Shown here in pieces: positions 46,201 to 54,591 of a DNA stretch of 57,049 nt. The stretch comes from CAZLMW01 sp964560875 (GTDB lineage: Bacteria > Myxococcota_A > UBA9042). The notes beneath the pieces are model-generated. The model was not told the origin of the DNA. It saw only the letters and a program-made list of their open reading frames with translations, and searched no databases. How positions within the stretch are numbered: position 1 is the stretch's first letter; every line of letters starts with the position of its first letter. The stretch is from the NCBI GenBank assembly GCA_964560875.1, contig CAZLMW010000047.1, forward strand, positions 1 through 57,049, written 5' to 3'. The position numbers were made by a program, and so were the translations under genes.

Positions 46201-48311
46201 CGTGGGCAAGCAGCGCGGCGCGGATGCTGCCGCTTGTCGCCAGCGAAGAATACAAGGCGCTTGGGCCTCTCACGGCGGACCTGTTGCAGATACGGTCGCT
46301 GGCGCCCGACGGTGACGCGGATCTGCGCCACGTCTTGCGCGCGCTCTACATCGTGGCCCAACGATCGCTGCATGGCCTGCAAGATGGCGCCGCGCGCAAA
46401 GCGGTTGTGGCGGCTCACAGACAACTCTGGGACGCCATCGCGGCGCGACTTGGAATCCGCGGCCGACGGGTGCGTAAAGATGGCGTCCTCAGGCTCCGTC
46501 AACGCCTGGCCGACGCGTGCCACGATGCGGCGGCCATCGGTCTCGTGCCGGCGTCGATGGCTCAACCTGGAGACTTACCGCTGTTGTGCACGTCACCGGG
46601 CGGTGCGTTGGCGTGGCGGCGATTGGCGGACGCGCGGGGCGCGACGGCTGCGGAGTGCGCGTTCTATGACAGCGACCCAGTGAGCGGACATCGGCGTGCG
46701 TTTCGCGATCAGCTCAGCTTCGCCGAGTTACCGACCAACCGCCTTGGCCTCGCCCGGATCCTGGATATTCCTGTATTCGCGACCGAGCCGTCACGCTTCG
46801 CCAAGGCCAGCGGTTATGGGGCTATTTGCCGCTGGCTCGGACGACTCGTCGCGGACTTGCAGCCGTTTGTCGAATACGTGTGCACGACCCATCCGGCCAG
46901 CGGCGGCGACCCGATGAAGCCGGCAACTTTTGCAGAGCGCGCGTCCGAGGCCGGGCTGCACGCCCCGGTCTTCATCGCGGTGCAATCGTGGCCCAAGACG
47001 CTTGCATTGCGCGATCCAACAGGCGCGCGCGTGGAGCTGCCGCAGACGACCGATACACCGTTTCGCTACGTCCCGCGCAAAGGCCACCGCACCGGTGTCT
47101 TCTATGTCAACGTCACGATTGCCCCCGACCTCGCGGCGGCTCAGCGGCTGCGTTGGCGCCTCGACGGCCCGCTTTCGGAGGCGTTGCAGTCACGCGGTCA
47201 CGCGCCATTTCTGCAAAACCTGTTGCGCGCGTTGGACCCGGACAACGTCGGCGAGTTGCGCGGCGACCCGTCGCTCCTTGAGCTCACCGGCAACGTCAGC
47301 ACGGAGTCACCGGCGATCGAGCGGCCCAGCCCGTCATCGGGCGAGTCGACCGCGATCCGATTGACCGAAGAGGTGTTTTACAGTCATCGGGCCCGAGCGG
47401 CTGCGATCGCCCTGGTGGCCGCTGGCGATCCGGACCAGGCCGCGGCTGATGCGGCGGTGCGATGGACAAGCTCCAAGCCGATGCGCTTGCTCGGGCAGTC
47501 GGACGGCAAGACGGAGCCGGACCGTTTCGCGGACGTCTTCGACATCGACGTGCTGCCGGGCGCTGCTGCGATCCGCGGCGCGCTCGAAGATGCCGCAAGC
47601 GGTATGACACTATTCGACGTTGTGCTGGCGATGCTCAAGCGGAGCAACCGACTCCGATATGGCGGCGAGATCTTCGAGTCACTCGCCGAGGTGGACGAGC
47701 GGTTGGGAGCCTCGGTCGACGCGCTCGCCCTGCCCAACGCTGAGACTGTTGGACCGCGGTTGCCGACGCCACCGAGCGGCCGAGCCCAGCGCGGTGCAAG
47801 CAGCCAGTTCGCGCGCCGCGGCACCGTGACCGGCCACCTGGGGGAGCGATTTGCGCGCAGGTGGCTCGCGGCCCGGTACGGTCACGATGCGGTCGTGGAC
47901 GTGTCAACCCGCGAGGCGCGGGAGGCAGCGGTCGAGGCGAGGCGTTTGCCCGACGACTACCCGCTTGATGTAGGCGTTTCACCCGGCGTCGACGTGCTGG
48001 TGTTTGCCGACGGCGCCCGACACCCGCCCATCGGCTTCGAGGTCAAGTCACGCGTGGGCCACGGGACGCTGGTGTTCGACTGGACCGGCAACGAACATGA
48101 ACGATGCCGGCGCGCGGTTGCGGGCGAGGCGTCCATCTGGCCGTTGTCGGCGTACCGCGTGCTGGCGATCTCGGGGTTGGACCTGCATCCGGCGACGTCC
48201 CCTGCCGACCCGGCGCCGACCGTGCACATCATGCGCGGTGAAGACGCACTGTTGGCCGCTCAACCCCAGCGCTTCTCGGTGCGGGCCGCGACCGCAGACG
48301 CGCTCACATAG
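43299..48311 (+). CDS. Giant GHKL-ATPase / DUF3883 (NO VEIN-like, sacsin-like) protein
   Basis: A 1670-residue protein from ATG 43299 (ATG 43326 is also possible; neither has a strong ribosome-binding site). The N-terminus is an HSP90/sacsin-type ATPase: N-box ELLQNTEDA (102-110), EHDGKAF (137-142) as the DxG motif, and GQFGVGIKS (166-174) as the lid glycine motif. A large middle region has no recognised domain. The last 160 residues match DUF3883: GHLGERFARRW near 1513, then D..VD and GFEVKSRVG (about 1578-1586), the D/ExK core of a PD-(D/E)xK nuclease fold, followed by NEHERC. Plant NO VEIN and several bacterial defence proteins share this layout. Role unknown; defence is an inference. Confidence 0.8.
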   Translation: MSSRYDGVSMQAHNNWLTPALRAFRQRLTGTDSGLFVTLALNMFRERKDLARPADMTVQTVAAHLVTAHYLDEPTGLRELLRTTAKTERFRANAYADRVFLELLQNTEDALRGAGRNGALLVRAERDEGRSWIVLEHDGKAFDAGDVDAFRCMYSSSKHADPDRIGQFGVGIKSILSVADALELHSGGFHLRFAPHPGLPDAPLFLLPVACVSRRSNVELNERRGVHLRLRWSRGTSRTDQLVDRLLAGFAAESIAFLRRVQAVEAKGAIRYEKQVRKPVVKGLGRCTLSGPNRPAVELLKVGDSRDVEVGILAERRGNRLRLRPAEGRARHIHAYFPTSQDSGTSMLLHGRFVLKDDRESLDIATSKHRRENVAVMQKIAAHVGDLIQLLAALPRLDAARLPSIVLGDAAELGVLLQRFDDLDASAERALEHGMAPGQVLRCLLARKVAGLPLFTALDGGLRRGKELLFGGRIHDLWHAAIDDDARLPDETVARWLGDAPLARFGVPEAGVAQARRAFRSVKAEAAIGGVRPMQRDDGRSAARVALAVALHRAFAHADDGSGFSAELGPLPLPVTGDGRRALFFEPAIDRPRAEAIAHLDMGSVSVSSLQGIADADIATVRGHLARLGTVGTDDFAVLRQCNAMRRRARTATDHERLLRVLAVVARDAQIRSDDHPLAPVWTRLFGLGKAWRAGDDAGRLATIAVWKSRMHLPVLAGTWRPACHVSVRKQPGVPRTHVVDLDRVAAILGRRAKAAKAAQFAVGLGAHPGVPLMLWVCLPWDDTGDREHEIAEFRRVVPAAAHDASLDGPYTRLWTGFFRHFGKLVRRKYDARYIDAKVGERPHHNCHGWKASDTAAYKACFNANDAPLPLGWAGLPPRLGKTAVRKLLLDGGWHEFAHVPLWQTWNLGRSANRRIGPRGHFPTMLSDELRQAAVLRAAVAPNETSPTRLRAARDVYRIEQLPADAGAWASSAARMLPLVASEEYKALGPLTADLLQIRSLAPDGDADLRHVLRALYIVAQRSLHGLQDGAARKAVVAAHRQLWDAIAARLGIRGRRVRKDGVLRLRQRLADACHDAAAIGLVPASMAQPGDLPLLCTSPGGALAWRRLADARGATAAECAFYDSDPVSGHRRAFRDQLSFAELPTNRLGLARILDIPVFATEPSRFAKASGYGAICRWLGRLVADLQPFVEYVCTTHPASGGDPMKPATFAERASEAGLHAPVFIAVQSWPKTLALRDPTGARVELPQTTDTPFRYVPRKGHRTGVFYVNVTIAPDLAAAQRLRWRLDGPLSEALQSRGHAPFLQNLLRALDPDNVGELRGDPSLLELTGNVSTESPAIERPSPSSGESTAIRLTEEVFYSHRARAAAIALVAAGDPDQAAADAAVRWTSSKPMRLLGQSDGKTEPDRFADVFDIDVLPGAAAIRGALEDAASGMTLFDVVLAMLKRSNRLRYGGEIFESLAEVDERLGASVDALALPNAETVGPRLPTPPSGRAQRGASSQFARRGTVTGHLGERFARRWLAARYGHDAVVDVSTREAREAAVEARRLPDDYPLDVGVSPGVDVLVFADGARHPPIGFEVKSRVGHGTLVFDWTGNEHERCRRAVAGEASIWPLSAYRVLAISGLDLHPATSPADPAPTVHIMRGEDALLAAQPQRFSVRAATADALT

Positions 48312-48345
48312 CTTTGCCGGTTCCGCCGGCGCGAATGCCCAGCGA

Positions 48346-49875
48346 CTACGCGTCGGGCGTGCATTTGCTCTCGCCGTAGCCGTCGCAGTAGCCGGTTTGC
48401 ACGGGCAGATTGGCGTTGGAGCTGTACCCGTCGGTCTTGCCCGAGCTTCCGCTTTGGTTTCCGTCGGCGCTGTTGCGCTTGGATGCGGCCGCGGCGGGGA
48501 CCGGGGCGCCGTTGATGACGAATGTGTGCTGGCCGCCGGTCATTTTGCAGCCCTTGACCACGACGTCGGCCTCGCCACTGGCGTTCTTCTTCGCCGCGTG
48601 CACAACGATGGCGGCGCGGGCGTTGTCCACCAGGTTCGCGTCTTCGATTGTCGCGCGCGCCCCGTCGTAGATGCCCACGCCATCCCCCACCTTCGCGCCG
48701 GTGCTCGTCGTGTGCAGTTTCGTGTCTTTTACGCTTGTACCTTTCATCAACAAGTCCGCGCCTTTGCTAACAACAACACCAACCATCGCATTGGACGAAT
48801 ATGCGGCCTTCTCATCGATCGAGAGCCGCGTTCCGTCCGCCATGGCCCACGTGCCACCGAGCCCGTTGTTGGACACATCGGCGCTGATCGCGACCTGCGC
48901 CTTGGTCGAAACGAGGACGCCCGTCCGCGCGTTGTCCAGCACAACCGACTGCGCGTCGATGTCGAGCTGCACCAGGATGGCTTTGTTCGCGTTTTCACTG
49001 CCGGCCGCGACCAGGATTCCGTCGGCCCACGGCCCTGCCGCGTCGTCGACCTTGCTGCCGACAATCGCCGACTTCAGGACCTTGGCGCTGCCACCCCAGA
49101 TGCCGAGCCCGTAGCGCCCGTTGCCCTTGATGAGGGTGCTCTGGACGAGGATCGCGATCTCGGCGACGTCCGCTTTGGGGCTGTAGACCGGGTCGATCAC
49201 GGCGATGCCGCCCTGCCCGTTGCCCGAAATCTCGCTCTTGGGCGCGTAGACGGGGTCGATAACGCCAACTTTGCCGCCGTCGTTGCGCGGGGTCGGCGCG
49301 TACACGGGATCGATAACCGCGATCTTGCCGGTGCCCTTGGCGTACAACCCGCGACCGGCGCTGCCGATGATCTTCGACGAAAACAGCGTGATCATCTTCG
49401 CCGTTTCGGCGTGCACACCGTCCTTTTTCATGCCGGAAATCGACGCGTCGCTGACCGTCACATCGGCCCCTGAGCGGGCGACGACGCCGTGACCCTTGCC
49501 ATCCTTCAAGGCGATCTTTTCGACGCGCACCTTCGCGTTCTCGACCGTCAAGCACGCTTCGGCGGCTGCGCACGTGATCGTCGTCTTGTCGGCCCCGGAG
49601 CCAAGGATGGTCGCGTCTTTCTGCACGAGGATGCCGGCGCCCGCGTCGTACGAGCCTCCCGCCAGCACGATCGGACGACCGTTTGCCGTTTCCAGCGCCT
49701 TGGTGAGCGTGGTCGGGCGGGTTGCCGACGAGCCATCGCCGGTCCCGTTGGGCGCGACGTGGATGGAGTCGGCCGGAACCACGGTGGTCGTCCCCCCGTC
49801 ATCGGTCGGCACGCAGCCGATCAGCAATGCTGCGGCGAGGTGGGCGATTGCGGTTGTAGCGGTGCGGCGGCGCAT
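48346..49875 (-). CDS. Lipoprotein with right-handed beta-helix and VIDPVYAP repeats
   Basis: A 509-residue protein. ATG at 49875 is supported by AGGAGA and a sigma-54 promoter 81 bases upstream. The lipobox is LLIGC (Cys21). The body, with IHVAPNGTGDGSSATRP, LAGGSYDAGAGI and stacked short beta-turns (GKGHGVVARSGADVTVSDAS), is a pectate-lyase-like parallel beta-helix (DUF1565-type). An odd feature is three copies of VIDPVYAP-like octapeptide within 50 residues, plus recurring AILVQ. The C-terminus is Ser/Asn-rich with two cysteines. It converges on the giant GHKL gene. Probably an extracellular carbohydrate-binding or structural protein; no catalytic residues could be placed. Confidence 0.8.
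   Translation of the reverse strand: MRRRTATTAIAHLAAALLIGCVPTDDGGTTTVVPADSIHVAPNGTGDGSSATRPTTLTKALETANGRPIVLAGGSYDAGAGILVQKDATILGSGADKTTITCAAAEACLTVENAKVRVEKIALKDGKGHGVVARSGADVTVSDASISGMKKDGVHAETAKMITLFSSKIIGSAGRGLYAKGTGKIAVIDPVYAPTPRNDGGKVGVIDPVYAPKSEISGNGQGGIAVIDPVYSPKADVAEIAILVQSTLIKGNGRYGLGIWGGSAKVLKSAIVGSKVDDAAGPWADGILVAAGSENANKAILVQLDIDAQSVVLDNARTGVLVSTKAQVAISADVSNNGLGGTWAMADGTRLSIDEKAAYSSNAMVGVVVSKGADLLMKGTSVKDTKLHTTSTGAKVGDGVGIYDGARATIEDANLVDNARAAIVVHAAKKNASGEADVVVKGCKMTGGQHTFVINGAPVPAAAASKRNSADGNQSGSSGKTDGYSSNANLPVQTGYCDGYGESKCTPDA
49176..49328 (-). repeat. Three coding repeats of the (I/V)xVIDPVY(A/S)P octapeptide
   Basis: GKIAVIDPVYAP, GKVGVIDPVYAP and GGIAVIDPVYSP occur within about 50 residues of the beta-helix lipoprotein. 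The DNA copies differ at wobble positions, so the peptide rather than the DNA is conserved. They probably occupy equivalent coils of the helix. Confidence 0.75.
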
Positions 49876-49955
49876 GGTGCGTGTCTCCTGTCGGCTCGCC
49901 AGCAGCTCATGTGGACAGGCTGCGTTCGATACCGGCGATGTGCGGACCCTCATGT

Positions 49956-49971
49956 AGCAAAGCCCGTGCCA
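49956..49971 (-). promoter_or_regulatory. Sigma-54 promoter of the beta-helix lipoprotein gene
   Basis: Read on the minus strand the site is TGGCACGGGCTTTGCT, an exact match to TGGCACG-N4-TTGCW with the 12-base GG-to-GC step. The start would be near 49944, about 70 bases before the ATG at 49875. The octamer CAGTCCCA lies upstream at 50008-50015 (minus strand), the same word as at 439 and 495. Confidence 0.8.
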
Positions 49972-50103
49972 TCGCGCTGTCAATGCCGCCCTATCACGAC
50001 CGCGGCGTGGGACTGTGGGCCTCATTGTTGAAATAATCGACATCGGTGTTGAGAAAACCAACGATATTTCGGGCGTTTCCTCGCGCAGCTATCGGCGGTG
50101 CCT

Positions 50104-51855
50104 TCATCCAACTCGGTACAGTTCATCCAACCGGTCGGAGTAGCGCTCCACCACCTGCCGCCGACGTATGCTCATCTTCGGCGTCAACATGCCGTTTTCG
50201 ATGCTGAAGGGCTCGCGCAGCACGTGGACCTTGCGCGGCTTCTCATACCCCCGCCAACCGCTGCTGCAACGCGCGACCTCGGCACGCAGCTCGTCGTCGC
50301 TTGGCTGGCTGGGGAGATCGGGATCGGCCACCACGAGCGCGACATTGAACGGGCGGTTATCGCCGTACACGAACGCCTGGCCTACGAGCGGGCTCAGTTG
50401 CAGCGACTCTTCGAGCGGCGCGGGCACGACGTATTTGCCGTTTTCGAGCTTGTACTGCTCCTTGACGCGGCCGGTGATGAACAAAAACCCGTCCTCGTCG
50501 ATGCGTCCAAGGTCGCCGGTGCGAAACCACGCTTTTCCGTCGGCTTCGGTCATCACGTCCGCCGTCTTGCCGGGCAGCTTGTGGTAGCCCTGCATGATGT
50601 TCGGGCCGCTGATCAGCACCTCTCCGTGGTCGGTGTCGTCGTCGTCGGGCACCACCGAGCGGTCGATGCGGACGGACACGCCCGGGATCGGCAAGCCGAC
50701 GCTCCCGATTTTGCGCGCGCCGGGGCGATTGGCCGTCGCGATCGGGCTGGTTTCGGTTAATCCGTAGCCTTCGAACACGGTGATCCCGAGGCAATCGATG
50801 AACTCGGCGACCTCGGGTGACAGCGCCGCGCCGCCGGAAAACGCGTAGATGAGCCGGCCGCCGAGGCGCTCGCGGACCTTCGAAAAGACGACGCGGTCAA
50901 AGGCGATGTGCTTGAGGTCGACGGCGAACGACACCTTTCCGGCGGCGTCAAGTCGCTTGCGGGTCGCGGCGTTTTCGATGGCGGCTTCGAAGACCTTCTG
51001 CCGGAACCCGCCGGATTCGCGGACGCGCTTGTGCACGCCTTCGTAGATCTTGTTGAACACGCGCGGCACGGCGTACAGCACCGTCGGACCGACCTCGCCG
51101 ATGTTCTCGACGAGCTTGGGGATCGACTCGGCGAACGCAACCGATGCGCCGAGGCTCAGCATCATGTGTAGCTCGCACGTCTGCCCGAACGAATGCGCCC
51201 AGGGCAGAAACGAGACGGACACGTCCTGGCGGCCCATCGGGATGTACGAGTTGATCGCGTTGAGGTTGCTGGCGATGTTGCCGTGGCTGAGCACAACGCC
51301 CTTCGGTTTGCCGGTCGTGCCGGACGTGTAGATGAGGCCAGCGGTGTCTTCGGGGCGCACATCGGCGGGGCCCACCGGGTTGGCCCGACCGTTTTCTTCC
51401 AGCTCGGCGAGCGTCAGTTTCCCTTCGGAAGGAGCTCCGTCGATGACGATCACGCGCTCGAGCGTGCCGACTTCGCCGGGCCACTGTTTGACCTGTTCGT
51501 AAATAGCGGGTGAGGACACGACGAGAGCTTTGGCGTCGCAATCGGCGGTGATATAGCGCCAATCCTGCACGTGTTGATGCTCATACATCGGCGTGAACAG
51601 GCCACCGAGCCCGTAAGCGGCGTACGCACATACCGCCCACTCGACGCGATTGGCCGCAATAATGGCCACGCAGTCTCCGCGCCCGACACCCAGCGCTGCC
51701 AAACCGGCTCGGGCATCGTCGACCCGCCGCCCGAAATCGCGGTAGGTAATCCATTGCCATCGACCGGCGCGCTTGCTGCCGAAGAGGTCGCGATCCGCAA
51801 ACTGCGCACATGCGCGCGTTTGAACGTCGACCAGGTGCTCGAAGGGTTGGGACAT
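50104..51855 (-). CDS. Long-chain fatty acid--CoA ligase (AMP-forming)
   Basis: A 583-residue protein; CGGAG precedes ATG 51855. The adenylate-forming signature IYTSGTTGKPKG (about residue 180), the GYGLTETSP motif, WFRTGDLG and the C-terminal GRVKEQYKLENGKYV catalytic-lysine region are all present. It activates long-chain fatty acids to acyl-CoA through acyl-AMP, probably at the inner membrane. It is monocistronic as far as visible, between the divergent IgGFc-binding lipoprotein and the sigma-54 promoter at 49956. It could serve fatty acid uptake and degradation; myxobacteria often carry many copies. Confidence 0.94.
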   Translation of the reverse strand: MSQPFEHLVDVQTRACAQFADRDLFGSKRAGRWQWITYRDFGRRVDDARAGLAALGVGRGDCVAIIAANRVEWAVCAYAAYGLGGLFTPMYEHQHVQDWRYITADCDAKALVVSSPAIYEQVKQWPGEVGTLERVIVIDGAPSEGKLTLAELEENGRANPVGPADVRPEDTAGLIYTSGTTGKPKGVVLSHGNIASNLNAINSYIPMGRQDVSVSFLPWAHSFGQTCELHMMLSLGASVAFAESIPKLVENIGEVGPTVLYAVPRVFNKIYEGVHKRVRESGGFRQKVFEAAIENAATRKRLDAAGKVSFAVDLKHIAFDRVVFSKVRERLGGRLIYAFSGGAALSPEVAEFIDCLGITVFEGYGLTETSPIATANRPGARKIGSVGLPIPGVSVRIDRSVVPDDDDTDHGEVLISGPNIMQGYHKLPGKTADVMTEADGKAWFRTGDLGRIDEDGFLFITGRVKEQYKLENGKYVVPAPLEESLQLSPLVGQAFVYGDNRPFNVALVVADPDLPSQPSDDELRAEVARCSSGWRGYEKPRKVHVLREPFSIENGMLTPKMSIRRRQVVERYSDRLDELYRVG

Positions 51856-51951
51856 CAGGGCTCCGTCGGTCGTTCGCGCGCGATCTTGTGTGCTCGCATC
51901 GGACGTCGGCAGCGTGTAGCCTTTCCGACCAGTCCAATCGGAGCCGATCGT

Positions 51952-54552
51952 ATGACATACCGCGCCTTTCCGCTCCCGCACAACAGCGCGCAAACGGCCC
52001 TGCCCGGCCTGTTTGTCGCGACATGTGTGGTCCTTCTCGCTGTCGGCTGCAGCAACGAGCCGAAAAACCAGTTCCCCCCATCGGGAGGCGGGGGCGGCAT
52101 CTCGCTTCCAGACACCCTCGACGACACGGCCAACCTGCCCGATAGCGGCACGCCCACCTCGTCGGGCGGGACATCGGGCGCTTCGGGCTCCGGCAGCTCG
52201 TCTTCGGGCGGCGACGGCGCGGCCTCGGGCTCGGGCTCCAGCTCCGGTGGCGATGCATCCGGCTCCTCCACCTCCAGCTCAAGCTCCAGCTCGAGTTCCA
52301 GCTCGAGTTCCAGCTCCAGTGGCGGCGACGCGGGCGGCTCGAGCAGCGGCCCCAAGGGCGAAATCTGCAAGAAGCCCAAGGACTGCCTCAAGCACAAGAG
52401 CACACCCTATTGCGCGATCCTCGACGGCGTCTGCGTGCAATGTCTGATCGACCTTCACTGCCCGAAGACCAACAACTGCGAGCAGTTCAAGTGCAAAGAC
52501 GTCAAGTGCAAACCCGGCACCAAGACGTGCAAGGGCGGCTTCCTCAATATCTGCCAGCAAGACGGCAAGTCGTGGCAGGCCAAGGCATGTCCGGAGTCGC
52601 TGCCCTACTGCATCAACGGCAACTGCCGGCTGTGTCAGCCCAACGAGAAGTTCTGCGCCAAGCCCAAAGCCGGCACGATCAAGTCCAACGTCGTGCTCAA
52701 GTGCAACAAGACCGGCAGCGACGCCGATTTCGTCATCAAGTGCGAAGGCGCGACCGTCTGCCTCGACGGCAAATGCCAGATCTGCACTCCCGGCCTCAAG
52801 CGCTGCCACAACGGCAAAGCCGAAGAGTGCAAACCCAACGGCTCGGGCTGGATCATCAAGGACAACTGCGTGGCCAAGGACCTGGCCTGCCTCGGCGGTT
52901 TGTGCGTCGACCCGTGCGGCTCGGACTTCAAATCCAACACCAACGTCGGCTGCGACTACTGGGCGGTTGACCTCGACAACGCGCAGGTTCCCTGCGGCCC
53001 GAAGCTCTGCGACGCGCAGAACATGCAGTACTCGGTGATCATCTCGAACACGAAGGCGAAAGCCGCCAAAGTCACCATCTCGACCGGCGCCGGCAAAGTC
53101 GCGCAGCACATCATTCCGCCGACCGGTCTCAAGGTCATCAACCTGCCCGACCCGGCGTGGGGTCTGACCAAGCCGCTCAACCTCGATGGCACGTCCATCA
53201 GCACGAACGCCTACCGCATCAAGGCATCCGTGCCGATCGTGGCCTACCAGTTCAACCCGCTCGAAAACGTCGGCGTGTTCTCCAACGACGCGTCGCTGCT
53301 GCTGCCGACCAACGTGATGGGCACCGAGTACTTCGTGATGAGTCGCCAGCAGAACCACAGCAACCTGCGCGGCTTCCTGACCGTCGTGGGCGTCAACAAG
53401 GGCGGCACCACCGTCCAGATCGTGCCCAGCTGCAAGACGCTGCCGGGCAAGGACATCAAGGGCAAATCGATCCCGTCGCTCGTCAAGGGCCAGCTGCTCA
53501 AGGTCACGCTCGCCCAGGGCGAAGTGCTCAATCTCGAGACCAATGAGCTGGGCGCCGACCTCACCGGCACATGGATCGTCGCGGATTCGCCTGTGGCCGT
53601 GTTCTCGGGCTCCGAGGGCAGCAACGTCCCCGATACCAACAAGTGCGTCAAAGCGGCGGGTGCGGCGTCGGGCACGTGTCAGTTCCAGGGCTGGCCGTGC
53701 AAGAGCAACAGCGACTGTCCGGTTACCTGCTGCGCCGACCACCTCGAAGAGCAGCTGTTCCCGGTCAAAGCGTGGGGCCAGACGTACGTGGCGACGAAGC
53801 TGCAGCCTCGCGGCAAGGAGAAGGACGTGTGGCGCGTGCTCGCCGCGTTCGACAACACCATCGTCTCGACGGTCCCGCAGCAGACACCACCCAAGACGTT
53901 GAAGAAGGGCGAGTGGTTTGAGTTTGAGAGCCTCGCCGACTTCGAAATCAAGGCGAGCAAGCCGGTGATGGTCGGCCAGTTCATGACGAGCGCCAACGCG
54001 CCGGATCCGAAGAACGACGAGTGCACGGCCAAGTTCTCGGGGGTCAAGGTCTGCAAGCACTACCTGCAGTCCCTGCCGACCGAGAACAAGTGCAAGATCG
54101 CGCCCGGGGCCAAGAAGGGGCTCTGCTCGGCGGGCAACTGGCCATCGTGCGCCAAGGACTCGGACTGCCCGACGCAGGAGCCGATCACCTGCAGCAAGCA
54201 CGCCGACTGCCCCAACATCAAGGAGAAGCAGGACGCGCAAATCGGCGACCCCGCGTTCGTGTTGTCGGTCGCGACCGACCGTTTCTTGAAGAACTTCGTC
54301 TTCCTCGTGCCCGACAAGTACAAGCTCAACTACATCAACGTCATCGCGCCCGCATCGACGGTGGTTTCGCTGGACAACGTCCCGATCGCAGCGTCCAAGT
54401 TCAAGAAGATCGGCACGTCGTGGAAGGTCGCTCGGCTGCCGGTCGGCCCGGGCAAACACACGCTCGTTGGCGCCCAGCCTGTCGGCCTGATCGTGTACGG
54501 TTACGACAAGTACGTGAGCTACGCATACCCCGGCGGCGCCGCGCTGAAATAG
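51952..54552 (+). CDS. IgGFc-binding-like surface lipoprotein with poly-Ser linker and Cys-rich region
   Basis: An 866-residue protein with GGAG upstream of ATG 51952. The lipobox is LLAVGC (Cys33). A Gly/Ser/Thr linker includes a run of 17 or more serines. The Cys-rich region (about 130-320) leads into an IgGFc-binding-type domain beginning GCDYWAVDLDNA, with YSVIISNTKAKAAKVTIS, AYRIKASVPIVAYQFNPLEN and SNDASLLLPTNVMGTEYFV, the family landmarks. A second Cys block (EEQLFPVKAWGQTYV onward) interrupts it. In myxobacteria these proteins are surface-exposed and probably adhesive; immunoglobulin binding is only the name's origin. A second Cys-rich lipoprotein follows 39 bases later. Confidence 0.88.
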   Translation: MTYRAFPLPHNSAQTALPGLFVATCVVLLAVGCSNEPKNQFPPSGGGGGISLPDTLDDTANLPDSGTPTSSGGTSGASGSGSSSSGGDGAASGSGSSSGGDASGSSTSSSSSSSSSSSSSSSSGGDAGGSSSGPKGEICKKPKDCLKHKSTPYCAILDGVCVQCLIDLHCPKTNNCEQFKCKDVKCKPGTKTCKGGFLNICQQDGKSWQAKACPESLPYCINGNCRLCQPNEKFCAKPKAGTIKSNVVLKCNKTGSDADFVIKCEGATVCLDGKCQICTPGLKRCHNGKAEECKPNGSGWIIKDNCVAKDLACLGGLCVDPCGSDFKSNTNVGCDYWAVDLDNAQVPCGPKLCDAQNMQYSVIISNTKAKAAKVTISTGAGKVAQHIIPPTGLKVINLPDPAWGLTKPLNLDGTSISTNAYRIKASVPIVAYQFNPLENVGVFSNDASLLLPTNVMGTEYFVMSRQQNHSNLRGFLTVVGVNKGGTTVQIVPSCKTLPGKDIKGKSIPSLVKGQLLKVTLAQGEVLNLETNELGADLTGTWIVADSPVAVFSGSEGSNVPDTNKCVKAAGAASGTCQFQGWPCKSNSDCPVTCCADHLEEQLFPVKAWGQTYVATKLQPRGKEKDVWRVLAAFDNTIVSTVPQQTPPKTLKKGEWFEFESLADFEIKASKPVMVGQFMTSANAPDPKNDECTAKFSGVKVCKHYLQSLPTENKCKIAPGAKKGLCSAGNWPSCAKDSDCPTQEPITCSKHADCPNIKEKQDAQIGDPAFVLSVATDRFLKNFVFLVPDKYKLNYINVIAPASTVVSLDNVPIAASKFKKIGTSWKVARLPVGPGKHTLVGAQPVGLIVYGYDKYVSYAYPGGAALK
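52261..52325 (+). repeat. Poly-serine tract in the IgGFc-binding lipoprotein
   Basis: A run of serine codons that includes two direct copies of AGCTCGAGTTCC and further AGCTCCAG units. It encodes an uninterrupted Ser stretch of about 17 residues, probably a flexible or glycosylated stalk, and is prone to slippage. Confidence 0.8.
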
Positions 54553-54591
54553 CGCGTCGTCTGCAAACCGGCGTTGCACAGGGAGGTCCCC

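Noticed and set aside
52279..54579. 766-codon minus-strand frame opposite the IgGFc-binding gene
   Set aside because: Antisense of a gene with clear signal peptide, Cys pattern and domain landmarks.
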